Assembly: GCF_010723735.1 (NCBI RefSeq)
Contig: NZ_BLLB01000002.1
Location: 5,270,001-5,334,000, forward strand
Origin: Mycolicibacterium hippocampi
GTDB lineage: Bacteria; Actinomycetota; Actinomycetes; Mycobacteriales; Mycobacteriaceae
Length of the DNA: 64,000 bases
Reading direction: 5' to 3'
Made by a program: the position numbers and the translations under genes. This document shows, in pieces, positions 8,887 to 17,498 of this stretch (the stretch's first letter is position 1; each line of letters opens with the position of its first letter). Below the pieces are notes generated by a model. It did no database searches. It was not told the origin of the DNA and was given only the letters and a program-made list of their open reading frames with translations.

Positions 8887-9585
8887 TTGCTCGCTGAGCT
8901 CGTCGAGGCCGGCCCCCTGTTCCTGCACGGGGCCGGCCTGACGATGCTGTACACGGTTCTGGGGGCGCTGGCCGCGCTGGTCGTGTCGTTCGCGTTCGGC
9001 CTGATGTCGCTGTCGGGTTCGGTCGTGGTGCGCGGTTTCTCCCGGGTGGTGGTGGAGTTCTTCCGTGGCACGTCGCTGGTGGTCCAGTTGCTGTGGATCT
9101 TCTTCGTGTTGCCGCAGCTGGGTCTGCGGTTCGAGCCGATGGCGGCGGCCACCCTGGCGTTCGGGCTGAACTTCGGCGCGTACGGCGCCGAGGTGGTCCG
9201 GGGAGCCATCGCGTCGGTGCCCAAGACCCAGTGGGAGGCCACCGTCGCGCTCGGGTTGGGCCGCTTCCGGCGGATGACCAGGGTCATCCTGCCCCAGGCG
9301 CTGCCGGAGATGGTCCCGCCGTTCGGCAACCTGTGGATCCAGATCCTCAAGAGCTCGTCGCTGCTGTACCTGATCGGCATCACCGAGCTCACCTTCGAGG
9401 TCAAGCAGCTGCAGTTCGACATGGGCAGCATGGCCGCGTTCAGCATCGCGTTGGTCGTGTACTTCCTGCTCGCCCAGATCCTGGTCGCGGTGACACGCTG
9501 GGTTGAGGCCCGCACCGCCGCCCGCGTCGGGCGGGGCCCGAAGGCGAACGCCGCGAAGCAACCCCGTCGGGTGGCAACCACGTGA
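8887..9585 (+). CDS. ehuC: ABC importer permease, EhuC-like
   Basis: Inner membrane permease of the His/Glu/Gln/Arg (HEAA) type, 232 residues with about five helices. The cytoplasmic EAA loop is visible at SVPKTQWEATVALGLG followed by ILPQAL, the contact surface for the ATPase. The TTG start at 8887 is 4 bp after the ehuB stop and depends on coupling. The C-terminal 25 residues are basic and disordered. It pairs with the next permease to form the channel. Confidence 0.8.
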   Translation: MLAELVEAGPLFLHGAGLTMLYTVLGALAALVVSFAFGLMSLSGSVVVRGFSRVVVEFFRGTSLVVQLLWIFFVLPQLGLRFEPMAAATLAFGLNFGAYGAEVVRGAIASVPKTQWEATVALGLGRFRRMTRVILPQALPEMVPPFGNLWIQILKSSSLLYLIGITELTFEVKQLQFDMGSMAAFSIALVVYFLLAQILVAVTRWVEARTAARVGRGPKANAAKQPRRVATT

Positions 9586-10259
9586 CCGACGAGCAGCGCC
9601 GCCTGTGGGACTGGGAGTACGCACGCGAGGTACTGCCGGGCCTCGTCTCGGCCTTCCTGAAGTACACGCTCGGCATCACGGCTGCGGCGTCGGTGATCGC
9701 CATCGTCGTCGGGCTGGTCCTGGTGCTGGGTCGGCGGGCCGACTCGCGCTGGATCAGCTGGCCGGTCTACGGGGTGGTGGAGTTCGTGCGCAGCACGCCG
9801 ATACCGATCCAGCTGTTCTTCGTCTACTTCGGCCTGCCCGTCCTCGGGATCCGGCCCAGTGCACTGGTCACCGGCATCGCGGTGCTCGGAGTGCACTACG
9901 CCTGCTACATGTCAGAGGTCTACCGCGCCGGCATCGACGCGATCCCGCAGGGCCAGTGGGAGGCGTGCACGGCGCTCTCGCTCCCGCCCCACCGCACCTG
10001 GCGCCGGGTGATCCTGCCGCAGGTGGTGCGGCGGGTGCTGCCGTCCACCGGCAACCAGATCATCGCGCTGTTCAAGGAGACCCCGTTCCTCATCGTCATC
10101 GGCGTTGCCGAGATGGTGACCGTGGCCAACCAGTTCGGCGGCCAGAACTACCGATACATCGAGCCGATCACCGTTGCGGGCCTGATCTTCCTGGCCGCGA
10201 GCTACCCCACCTCGGTGCTGATGAGAAAACTGGAGATCCGCCTTGCCCGCGCAACATGA
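9582..10259 (+). CDS. ehuD: ABC importer permease, EhuD-like
   Basis: Second permease of the importer, 225 residues. The N-terminal WDWEYAREVLPGL is characteristic of EhuD-type permeases. The EAA loop is at IPQGQWEACTALSL followed by ILPQVV. It starts at a GTG that overlaps the end of ehuC (GTGA) and itself overlaps the ATPase gene by 17 bp, so the cassette is a tightly coupled operon. Confidence 0.8.
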   Translation: MTDEQRRLWDWEYAREVLPGLVSAFLKYTLGITAAASVIAIVVGLVLVLGRRADSRWISWPVYGVVEFVRSTPIPIQLFFVYFGLPVLGIRPSALVTGIAVLGVHYACYMSEVYRAGIDAIPQGQWEACTALSLPPHRTWRRVILPQVVRRVLPSTGNQIIALFKETPFLIVIGVAEMVTVANQFGGQNYRYIEPITVAGLIFLAASYPTSVLMRKLEIRLARAT

Positions 10260-11037
10260 TTCAGCCGCCCCGATGGTCCGCTTCGAGGACGTCGTCAAGC
10301 GTTTCGGTGACAAGACCGTCCTGGACGGGATGAACTTCTCCGTCGCCCCCGGTGAGCGGGTCACGCTGATCGGGCCGTCCGGCTCGGGCAAGACGACGAT
10401 CCTGCGGTTGTTGATGACGCTGGAGCGTGTCAGTGACGGCGTGATCTGGGTCGACGGCGAGCCGCTGACCCACCAGCGGCGCGGCGGTCGGCTGGTGCCC
10501 GCCTCGGACAAACACCTGCGCACGGTGGGCCGCCGGATCGGCATGGTGTTCCAGCAGTTCAACCTGTTCCCGAACATGACGGTGATCGAGAACCTGATGG
10601 AGGCACCGGTGTCGGTGCTCGGCCTTCCCAAAGAGCAGGCCCGTACCCGCGGCACCGAGTTGCTCGACAAGGTCGGCCTGGGCGACTTCGTCGACGCCCA
10701 CCCCACCACGCTGTCGGGTGGGCAGCAGCAACGCGTCGCGATCGCGCGGGCGCTGGCGATGGAGCCCGACATCCTGTTGCTCGACGAAGTCACCTCGGCG
10801 CTGGACCCGGAGTTGGTCGTCGACGTGCTGGGCGTGCTGCGCGACATCGCCGAGACCACCGACATCACCATGCTGATCGTCACCCACGAGATGCACTTCG
10901 CCCGCGATGTCTCCGACCGGGTGCTGATGTTCGACGACGGCGTCATCATCGAGGACGGCCCACCGTCGAAGATCTTCAACGCCCCCGAGCACGAGCGCAC
11001 CCGCACGTTCCTCAAGGCGGTTCTCGAAGACCGGTGA
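10243..11037 (+). CDS. ehuA: ABC importer ATPase, EhuA-like
   Basis: ATP-hydrolysing subunit that energises the importer from the cytoplasmic side. Walker A is GPSGSGKTT (about 44-52), the signature is LSGGQQQRVAIARAL, Walker B is ILLLDEVTSALDPE and the switch histidine is in TMLIVTHEM. The ending with ERTRTFLKAV is typical of the amino acid/ectoine branch. The TTG at 10243 has GGAG 7 nt upstream; an ATG at 10273 is the alternative. This is the last gene of the cassette, and lpqV follows 34 bp later. Confidence 0.88.
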   Translation: MPAQHDSAAPMVRFEDVVKRFGDKTVLDGMNFSVAPGERVTLIGPSGSGKTTILRLLMTLERVSDGVIWVDGEPLTHQRRGGRLVPASDKHLRTVGRRIGMVFQQFNLFPNMTVIENLMEAPVSVLGLPKEQARTRGTELLDKVGLGDFVDAHPTTLSGGQQQRVAIARALAMEPDILLLDEVTSALDPELVVDVLGVLRDIAETTDITMLIVTHEMHFARDVSDRVLMFDDGVIIEDGPPSKIFNAPEHERTRTFLKAVLEDR

Positions 11038-11071
11038 TGGTGTGGGCACCGGCGTTGCCTAGATTGGCGGT

Positions 11072-11512
11072 ATGCACAGGTTCCCACTTCGTGCCGTCGG
11101 TGCCGCGGTAGCGGGTCTGGCACTGCTGTCCGGCTGCTCATCTGACACCGAACCCGCGGAGACGGCGTCTCCTGCGACCTCGCCGTCGTCTGCGTCGGCG
11201 GCGTCCTCGACGGCCGCCCCGGTGGCTCCCGGCGAGGTCGGCGTGTCCCCCGGCGGGGTGACGACCGCGGTCGGCGCTCCTGCGGAGTCCACGGAGGACG
11301 ACTACTTCCAGGCATGCCTGGCCGCACGGACGTGGATGGCCCAGCAGGGCGGTGACCCGAAGACACAGATCGAGCCCTTCCTCGAGACGCTGCAGACCGA
11401 GAACTCGTCCGGGCCCGCGACGTTCGGCAGGCCCTGGTCGGAGTTGTCACCGGGCCGACAATCCGCGGTGATCGTCGCCGTGGAGGCGGCAGCCGACGCG
11501 CTCTGCGGGTAG
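11072..11512 (+). CDS. lpqV: Lipoprotein LpqV
   Basis: A 146-residue lipoprotein with lipobox LLSGC (C near residue 23), then a Ser/Ala/Thr/Pro-rich linker (to about residue 70) and a small folded domain containing two cysteines (QACLAARTW and the final LCG) that may form a disulfide. Size, lipobox and position next to two patatin genes match mycobacterial LpqV (Rv1064c). No biochemical role is known to me. In M. tuberculosis the rhodanese/dioxygenase pair is the neighbour, so the Ehu cassette has been inserted between them here. Confidence 0.8.
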   Translation: MHRFPLRAVGAAVAGLALLSGCSSDTEPAETASPATSPSSASAASSTAAPVAPGEVGVSPGGVTTAVGAPAESTEDDYFQACLAARTWMAQQGGDPKTQIEPFLETLQTENSSGPATFGRPWSELSPGRQSAVIVAVEAAADALCG

Positions 11513-11531
11513 TCGTTCCGCGGAGAGCAGA

Positions 11532-12506
11532 ATGAGACCCATGCGGGTGGCACTGGCACTGGGCAGTGGTGGAGCGCGCGGATACGCGCACATCGGCGTG
11601 ATCAATGAGCTGCACGAGCGCGGCCACGAGATCGTCGGCATCGCCGGGTCCTCGATGGGGGCGTTGGTCGGCGGGCTGGAAGCCGCCGGCAAGCTCGACG
11701 AATATGCCTTGTGGGCAAGCTCTTTGACGCAGCGTGCGGTGCTGCGCCTACTCGATCCGTCGATCACCTCGGCGGGGGTGCTGCGCGCCGAGAAGATCCT
11801 CGAGGCGGTGCGCGAGATCCTCGGCGAGGTCACCATCGAGGAACTGCCGATGCCGTTCACGTCCGTGGCCACCGACCTGATCACCGGCAAGTCGGTGTGG
11901 ATGCAACGTGGCCCGGTGGACGACGCGATCCGGGCGTCGATCGCCATCCCCGGCGTCATCACCCCCCATGTGCTCGGCGGTCGGCTGCTGGCCGACGGTG
12001 GCATCCTCGATCCCATCCCGATGGCGCCGATCGCCGCGACCGTCGCCGACGCCACGATCGCCGTGAGTCTGTCCGGAGACGATCCCCGGGCCAGGCGTAC
12101 CGATGTCGAGGCCGGCCTGACCGCGGAATGGCTCACCCGGATGTGGCGCAGTACCTCGTCATTGCTCGACACCAAGGCCGCCCGGTCACTGCTCGAGACC
12201 CAGACAGGACGCGCGGTGCTGGGCCGCTTCGTCGCGTCCGACGAAGACGACGACGACGTCGAGGAACAGAGCGTGCCCATGGTGCCCAAGCTCGGCGGTT
12301 TCGAGGTGATGAACCGCACCATCGACATCGCGCAGGCCGCACTGGCCCGGCACACGCTGGCGGCCTATCCGCCCGACCTGCTGATCGAGGTCCCGCGCAC
12401 GGTGTGCCGCAGCCTGGACTTCCACCGCGCCAACGAGGTCATCGACATCGGGCAGGAGCTCGCCAGTGCCGCGCTGGACGCACTCGACGAACAGTCAGAC
12501 CCCTAG
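11532..12506 (+). CDS. Patatin-like phospholipase (Rv1063c-like)
   Basis: A 324-residue patatin-fold acyl hydrolase. It has the glycine-rich oxyanion loop GSGGARGYAHIG near the N-terminus, the nucleophile serine in GSSMG (about residue 40) and the catalytic aspartate in DGGILDP (about 156), so the Ser-Asp dyad is intact. It probably hydrolyses acyl ester lipids in the cytoplasm or at the membrane. It overlaps the stop of a second, convergent patatin gene by 12 bp. Start ATG 11532; a second ATG lies three codons on. Confidence 0.85.
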   Translation: MRPMRVALALGSGGARGYAHIGVINELHERGHEIVGIAGSSMGALVGGLEAAGKLDEYALWASSLTQRAVLRLLDPSITSAGVLRAEKILEAVREILGEVTIEELPMPFTSVATDLITGKSVWMQRGPVDDAIRASIAIPGVITPHVLGGRLLADGGILDPIPMAPIAATVADATIAVSLSGDDPRARRTDVEAGLTAEWLTRMWRSTSSLLDTKAARSLLETQTGRAVLGRFVASDEDDDDVEEQSVPMVPKLGGFEVMNRTIDIAQAALARHTLAAYPPDLLIEVPRTVCRSLDFHRANEVIDIGQELASAALDALDEQSDP

Positions 12507-13355
12507 GAACCGGGCGATCCGGGAAGCCTCTCGGCGGCCCTGGGCCCGCCCCGCCTGCGCCGACGGTGCACGGCATGCCGGGTCCAGTGGGTTGGGCCCG
12601 TAGGCGGCGAGCGACTCCGCGTCGGCGAACACCGCCAGGCTCGCGCCGGGGAACGCGTCGATCTCCTCGGCGGCGGCCGTCCCCCACGGCGACGGCGAGT
12701 CCTGCCCCGACGGCACCAGCGCGACCGCGACGCCACAGTCCCGGGCTGCCGACATGTTCACGGTGCTGCCCACCCCGCCGTCCATGAAGCGGCGGTCACC
12801 GATCGTGACCGGCGGCCACACCCCGGGCACCGCGCAGCTCGCGGCGACCGCGTCCACGAGGTCGACGCCGGAGGACTTGTCGAACACCACCAATTCGCCT
12901 GTGCCGATGTCGATCGCGGTGACGCGCAGTGTGCGCTGCGGCCAGTCGTGCGACGGCAGCCGATGCGCGATCACCTCACGGCGCACCGCTTCGGGCACCG
13001 TCTCGGTGGACGTGGCGACGGCGCCGATCTTCTGCAGCTTTTGCTCCTTGGTCGCGTCCGGGATGAGCATCGCGGTCAGGAACAGCTCGGTGATCGCCTC
13101 CACGGACACACCCGGATGTATCTCGCGGCTGTCGCCGGCCACCTGCCGGTCGAACAACTCGGTCACCGGCAGGCCGCTGCCCAGCTGCGCGGCGACGGTG
13201 GAACCGGCGGAGGTGCCGACAAGCACCCCCGAGCGCAGTAGTGCCTCACCCGCCGCGGGCACTTCGTCGGAGATTCCCTGCAGCACACCGGTTTCCCATG
13301 CGATACCGGCCAGTCCCCCGCCGGCGAGCACCAGCGCGCGTCCCTCGCCGCCCAT
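12495..13355 (-). CDS. Patatin-like phospholipase (Rv1062-like)
   Basis: A 286-residue patatin-family hydrolase, only distantly similar to its convergent neighbour. It has the oxyanion loop LAGGGLAGIAWETG, the nucleophile in GTSAG (about residue 48) and the aspartate in MDGGVGS (about 192). The ATG at 13355 is immediately preceded by the TGA of the SRPBCC gene, so translation is coupled. Two patatins arranged tail to tail are conserved in mycobacteria as Rv1062/Rv1063c. Confidence 0.85.
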   Translation of the reverse strand: MGGEGRALVLAGGGLAGIAWETGVLQGISDEVPAAGEALLRSGVLVGTSAGSTVAAQLGSGLPVTELFDRQVAGDSREIHPGVSVEAITELFLTAMLIPDATKEQKLQKIGAVATSTETVPEAVRREVIAHRLPSHDWPQRTLRVTAIDIGTGELVVFDKSSGVDLVDAVAASCAVPGVWPPVTIGDRRFMDGGVGSTVNMSAARDCGVAVALVPSGQDSPSPWGTAAAEEIDAFPGASLAVFADAESLAAYGPNPLDPACRAPSAQAGRAQGRREASRIARFLGV

Positions 13356-13829
13356 TCAGCGCAGGAGCTCGTGGGAGAGCTGCTCGAGGGCCTGGCGCGC
13401 GAATCCGCGCCACAGCACCGCGAATGCGGGCAGCGCCGCGGCCGCCACCCGTGACTTCGGATGAACGGTCCAGCGCCAGGTGACCGCTGTGCCGGTGCCG
13501 ACCGGAGCGAACGACCACTCCCCGTCGATATGGTCCACCAGCGGCGCCAGCGGACCGGTGACATCCGACAGCGTGTAGCGGAACCGGTTCGGGGGGTCGA
13601 CGACGGTGAGCTCCTCGCGCATGCTGCCGCCGCCGACCTGCATGACGGTGCGGGTCTGACCGGCGGTGCTCCAGTCACCATCCTGCCCGCGTACGGCCTT
13701 GACCGGCGAGATCGGCCCGTACCACCGGCTGAACAGGGCGGGCAGCGGCACCGGCAGCGTGCGGGCGAATGCGGTGTCCACGTCGACGGGTATGGCGCGC
13801 GACTGGGCCATCACATGGGGTTCGGGCAT
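13356..13829 (-). CDS. SRPBCC (START-like) family protein
   Basis: A 157-residue protein whose length and position match Rv1060. The sequence has an SRPBCC/polyketide cyclase-like layout: an N-terminal strand and helix (TLPVPLPALFSRWYGP), a run of beta strands including the TVMQVGG and FRYTLSD segments, and a long C-terminal helix (VLWRGFARQALEQL). Members bind hydrophobic ligands; no catalytic residues can be assigned. It sits between a reductase-like gene (14 bp upstream) and the patatin gene (directly abutting), all on the minus strand, which suggests one transcript. Confidence 0.72.
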   Translation of the reverse strand: MPEPHVMAQSRAIPVDVDTAFARTLPVPLPALFSRWYGPISPVKAVRGQDGDWSTAGQTRTVMQVGGGSMREELTVVDPPNRFRYTLSDVTGPLAPLVDHIDGEWSFAPVGTGTAVTWRWTVHPKSRVAAAALPAFAVLWRGFARQALEQLSHELLR

Positions 13830-13843
13830 GGAACAGATGCTAG

Positions 13844-14893
13844 TCAACGAAAGCGGGGCGCGGCCTTTCCGCTGATGAACGGTAGGTCCAGGTAGGTGGC
13901 GATGCCGGCCGGCGCCGCGCACACCGCCGGCACCGAGTTCACGCAGTGCGCGGCGGTGCCGACCACGCCGTACTCCGGCCCCTCCTCGCCGAGCTCGGAC
14001 TGGAAGCCCTTGACCGACACCGTGAAATCGGGGTTGCCGCGCACCTCCATCTCGTAGCGCTGCCCCTCCGGCCCGAAAGACCATGCCGGGTCGAGGTTCT
14101 CCTCGCCCATCAACCAGTTCACCGTCACACGCACCACGACCTCACCGTCGGCGAGTGCCTCCCAGTGGAATTTGCGGCCGGCGACCTGCCCGGGCTCGAT
14201 CGGACCCATGGGTGAGTTGATCGTCGCGGTGGCGACCGCGATCTCCTGCGAGGCCCGCACCTTGGGATCCGCGGCAAAACCCAACTGGTCCACACACATC
14301 CGCACGGCTTGGATGAAACCCGCGTCGAGCAGCTTCTGCATCGGACCGGTCAGGGCCTTGTCCGGCGTGTCCCCGAAACCCATGACGTGGCGGAGCACAT
14401 CGGGCGCCTCATAGGTGCGCAGATCGGAGTACTCCTCTGCGCGGACGAACGTCACCCCCGTCGACATCGCCGACATCAACAACGGGAACTTCTCGCTGAT
14501 GCCGCCGGGCGCGATACCGGTGCCGTGCAGGGTGGCGCCGCCCTCGATCGCGGCCTCCCGTAGTGGCGCCCCGCTGCGTTCGCTGGGATACAGCCAGCCC
14601 ACCGGTGTCACGACGTTCTTGCCCGACCTCAGCAGCGAGGCGACTTCGTCCGGGTTGGCCATCAGCGGTGTGTAGATGACCGCGTCGGCGCTCAGCGCGA
14701 GGATCTCGTCGACGCTGTTGGTCGCGGTGATGCCGAGTGGTTCGGTGCCGACGATCTGGCCGACGTCTCGGCCCGCCTTGTCCGGGGAATGCACCCAGCA
14801 GCCCACCAGTTCCAGCTCGGGATGTTCGAGCACCCCCTTGACCGCTGCGACACCGACTCCGCCGGTCGCCCACTGCACGACGCGAAACGCCAT
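13844..14893 (-). CDS. NAD(P)-binding dihydrodipicolinate reductase-like protein (Rv1059-like)
   Basis: A 349-residue protein with an N-terminal Rossmann motif (VVQWATGGVGVAAVKGV), followed by a dihydrodipicolinate reductase-type catalytic/dimerisation region. This is a common mycobacterial family of unknown substrate, often near lipid or sterol genes. The ATG at 14893 is preceded by GGGAGGAGAGG, a very strong Shine-Dalgarno. A KstR-type palindrome sits 25 bp upstream of the start. It leads a minus-strand gene run with the SRPBCC and patatin genes, so a sterol or lipid catabolic role is inferred for all three. Confidence 0.75.
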   Translation of the reverse strand: MAFRVVQWATGGVGVAAVKGVLEHPELELVGCWVHSPDKAGRDVGQIVGTEPLGITATNSVDEILALSADAVIYTPLMANPDEVASLLRSGKNVVTPVGWLYPSERSGAPLREAAIEGGATLHGTGIAPGGISEKFPLLMSAMSTGVTFVRAEEYSDLRTYEAPDVLRHVMGFGDTPDKALTGPMQKLLDAGFIQAVRMCVDQLGFAADPKVRASQEIAVATATINSPMGPIEPGQVAGRKFHWEALADGEVVVRVTVNWLMGEENLDPAWSFGPEGQRYEMEVRGNPDFTVSVKGFQSELGEEGPEYGVVGTAAHCVNSVPAVCAAPAGIATYLDLPFISGKAAPRFR

Positions 14894-14917
14894 GTCCTCT
14901 CCTCCCGGGAGTGAAAC

Positions 14918-14931
14918 TAGAACACGTTCTA
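14918..14931 (-). promoter_or_regulatory. KstR-type operator
   Basis: The 14-mer TAGAACACGTTCTA matches TNNAACNNGTTNNA, the binding pattern of the cholesterol-responsive TetR repressor KstR, at every fixed position. Its outer six bases on each side are perfect complements. It lies 25 bp upstream of the ATG at 14893, where a repressor would block transcription. Confidence 0.6.
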
Positions 14932-15068
14932 CCCAGATGTACACCAGATCCGTGTACGAGTGGAGACAAAAGCGGCAACCCGGCATCGACCTGGTCGTTG
15001 ACCGTATGTCCGGGCGCGCCCGGGTTTAAGGTGTGATGGCCCGCCGCGCATACCTTCAGGAGCGACGA

Positions 15069-15803
15069 ATGACCTACCCGCCGCCGCCTCCGCCGGGCCC
15101 CCCACCGGGTTGGACACCGCCGCCCGGCCCCCCGCCTCCCGGTTGGGCCGCGCCGCCCGGCCCGCCCACGGGTGGTGGCGGTAATACCCCGCTGATCCTG
15201 CTCCTGTCAGCGGTCGTGGTGATGGTCGTGGCGCTGGGCGGAGTCGCGGTGTGGTGGTTGCTCCAGCCAGATGACTCGACAGCCGGGCCGGTGGCGGCCC
15301 GCACGAGCACCCCGCCGCAGACCACCGGTTCTCCGGAGCCCACCCGGCGACCCAGGACGACGACGGCGCCGCCGCCGAGCGAGTCCCCCAACGCCCAACT
15401 GATGGCGCTGCTGTCCGCCGGCCACGACAGTTCGAACTGCGAGCCGATCAGCCCGCCGGCCGGGACGTCCATCGCGACGGTCGACTGCGGACAGGCCACC
15501 TCCCCAGGCGGTCCCGTCAGCACCCGCTACTCCCTGTTCGCCGACCAGACCGCCCTCGACGACGCCTTCAACGAGGCGGTCCTGATGAACGCCGAGATCC
15601 TGGAGTGTCCTGGTAGCGGCGTCGACTCCCCGACCACGTGGAACTACACCGAGACCCCGGACCAGATCGCGGGCCAGATCGCCTGTGGCACTTACAACGA
15701 TCGCGCCGACGTGGTGTGGACCAACGACGCGGGACTGCTGTTGGCCGACGCGCAGGGACCCGACCTCGGGGAGCTGCACAACTGGTGGCTGCAGTACGGC
15801 TGA
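15069..15803 (+). CDS. Proline-rich single-pass membrane protein with extracytoplasmic domain
   Basis: 244 residues. A cytoplasmic N-terminus built of Pro/Gly/Trp repeats (about 1-40) is followed by one transmembrane helix (about 42-64), a Thr/Pro/Ser linker and a folded extracytoplasmic domain (about 115-244). That domain has four cysteines, probably forming two disulfides. The outline resembles the sensor or substrate parts of mycobacterial membrane kinases, but there is no kinase domain. The ATG at 15069 follows AGGAGCGACGA. Function unknown; an envelope role is inferred. Confidence 0.75.
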   Translation: MTYPPPPPPGPPPGWTPPPGPPPPGWAAPPGPPTGGGGNTPLILLLSAVVVMVVALGGVAVWWLLQPDDSTAGPVAARTSTPPQTTGSPEPTRRPRTTTAPPPSESPNAQLMALLSAGHDSSNCEPISPPAGTSIATVDCGQATSPGGPVSTRYSLFADQTALDDAFNEAVLMNAEILECPGSGVDSPTTWNYTETPDQIAGQIACGTYNDRADVVWTNDAGLLLADAQGPDLGELHNWWLQYG

Positions 15804-15852
15804 GCGTCGCGGTACGGTGATGGGCGCAGAGCTGCGAAGAGATTGGGGAGCC

Positions 15853-17052
15853 ATGGGCAACGCCAGGAACCGAGTTTTTGTCATCGGCGTGGGCATGACC
15901 AAGTTCGAGAAGCCGGGCCGGCGCGAGGGCTGGGATTACCCGCAGATGGCCAACGAGTCGGGGACCAAAGCGTTGCAGGATGCCGGGATCGACTACACCG
16001 AGATCGAGCAGGGGTACGTCGGGTACTGCTCCGGTGACTCGACCTCGGGGCAGCGTGCGCTCTACGAGCTCGGCATGACGGGCATCCCGATCGTCAACGT
16101 CAACAACAACTGTTCGACCGGGTCCACCGCGCTGTACCTGGGCGCGCAGGCCATCCGCGGCGGACTTGCCGACTGCGTGATGGCGCTGGGCTTCGAGAAG
16201 ATGCAGCCGGGCTCGCTGGGCGGCGGAGCCGACGACCGCGAGTCACCGATGAAGCGGCACATCCTGGCCCTCAACGAGATCGACGAGATGCAGTTTCCCG
16301 TGGCGCCGTGGATGTTCGGCGCAGCCGGCCGTGAACATATGAAGAAGTACGGCACCACCGCCGAGCACTTCGCAAAGATCGGCCACAAGAACCACAAGCA
16401 CTCGGTGAACAACCCGTATGCACAGTTCCAGGACGAATACACCCTCGAAGACATCCTGGCCGCGAAGATGATCTCCGACCCGCTCACCAAGCTGCAGTGT
16501 TCGCCGACGTCGGATGGTTCCGCGGCGGTCGTGCTGGCCGGTGAGGACTACGTCGCACGGCACGGCCTGGCCGAGCAGGCCGTCGAGATCGTCGGGCAGG
16601 CCATGACCACGGACTTCGCGTCGACCTTCGACGGCAGTGCCGCCAACGTCATCGGCCATGACATGAACGTACAAGCCGCCCAACGGGTTTACCAGCAGTC
16701 CGGGCTGGGACCCGAGGATTTCCAGGTGATCGAACTGCACGACTGCTTCTCGGCCAACGAGCTGCTGCTCTACGAGGCCCTGGGGCTCTGTGGTCCGGGT
16801 GATGCACCCAAACTGATCGATGACAACGACACCACCTACGGCGGACGGTGGGTGGTCAACCCTTCGGGCGGGCTGATCTCCAAGGGCCATCCGTTGGGCG
16901 CCACCGGCCTGGCCCAGTGCAGTGAGCTGACTTGGCAGCTGCGCGGCACGGCGGATCGGCGTCAGGTCGAGGGCGTCACCGCGGCTCTGCAGCACAACAT
17001 CGGGCTTGGTGGTGCCGCCGTCGTCACCGCCTACCAGCGCGCGGACCGCTAG
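15853..17052 (+). CDS. Thiolase-fold lipid-transfer protein (Ltp1/SCP-x-like thiolase)
   Basis: 399 residues of the thiolase superfamily, non-condensing SCP-x/lipid-carrier branch. The nucleophilic cysteine is in VNNNCSTGSTALYL (about C87), the histidine in SKGHPLGATG (about H345), and HDCFSANELL is typical of the branch. It lacks an SCP2 sterol-carrier domain. Such enzymes shorten sterol or branched acyl-CoA side chains, or act as partners of aldolases and hydratases. The ATG at 15853 follows GGGGAG. It stands as a single gene between an envelope protein and a small secreted protein. Confidence 0.82.
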   Translation: MGNARNRVFVIGVGMTKFEKPGRREGWDYPQMANESGTKALQDAGIDYTEIEQGYVGYCSGDSTSGQRALYELGMTGIPIVNVNNNCSTGSTALYLGAQAIRGGLADCVMALGFEKMQPGSLGGGADDRESPMKRHILALNEIDEMQFPVAPWMFGAAGREHMKKYGTTAEHFAKIGHKNHKHSVNNPYAQFQDEYTLEDILAAKMISDPLTKLQCSPTSDGSAAVVLAGEDYVARHGLAEQAVEIVGQAMTTDFASTFDGSAANVIGHDMNVQAAQRVYQQSGLGPEDFQVIELHDCFSANELLLYEALGLCGPGDAPKLIDDNDTTYGGRWVVNPSGGLISKGHPLGATGLAQCSELTWQLRGTADRRQVEGVTAALQHNIGLGGAAVVTAYQRADR

Positions 17053-17066
17053 GGTCACCCCTTTTC

Positions 17067-17126
17067 GCGAGCAGACGCAAACTCGTTGGAATTGCGGCGA
17101 TCGCGCGCGAGTTTGTGTCTGCTCGC
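17067..17126. repeat. Long inverted repeat (type B)
   Basis: Arms 17067-17085 and 17108-17126 form a 19-bp stem with one G-U type mismatch and a 22-nt loop. The core is GCGAGCAGACGCAAACTCG. It begins 15 bp after the thiolase stop. It is either a bidirectional terminator or a dispersed palindrome. I recall very similar strings in other mycobacterial intergenic regions, which is memory and not a search. Confidence 0.65.
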
Positions 17127-17195
17127 CAGAGAAACGTTCGCGGACCGGGCGGCGATGTAACCAACAGGTCGGGGCACACCTGGAGGTCTTCGCCC

Positions 17196-17498
17196 ATGCG
17201 CACAGCACTGATCGTGGCGTTCGGGGTCGTGGCCCTGGGTCCGGTGGCCACCGCCGCGGCTGACCAGCAGAATCCGTGGGAGGTCATCGAGCAGCTGGAG
17301 TTGGCGGGCTACTACGTCAACATCGACCGGATAGGCACCGCACCGATCGGCGAGTGCATCGTCACCGACATCCGCAATCCCCAGCAGCAGACCGAGTTCG
17401 TCGACGTTGATGGACGCGGCCACCACGAAGACGAACGCGGCGTGGTCGAAGTGGTTGTTCGCCAGTCGATCTCGGTGTCACTGAACTGCACCGGCTAG
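17196..17498 (+). CDS. Small secreted protein, paralogue of the 26995-27309 protein
   Basis: 100 residues: a signal peptide (about 1-21, cleavage near ATAAA-DQ) and a small mature domain with two cysteines (GECIV and the terminal LNC). The mature part aligns with the protein at 26995-27309 through a shared L-x-A-x-G-(Y/F)-x-V-x-I-x-RIG-x-AP core and a VSL-x-C end. The family has no function I can name. The ATG at 17196 has GGAGG upstream. Its stop overlaps that of the convergent gene by 4 bp. Confidence 0.75.
   Translation: MRTALIVAFGVVALGPVATAAADQQNPWEVIEQLELAGYYVNIDRIGTAPIGECIVTDIRNPQQQTEFVDVDGRGHHEDERGVVEVVVRQSISVSLNCTG

Noticed and set aside
8406..9896. Long minus-strand frame across ehuB, ehuC and ehuD
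   Set aside because: Low-complexity antisense shadow over three overlapping importer genes.
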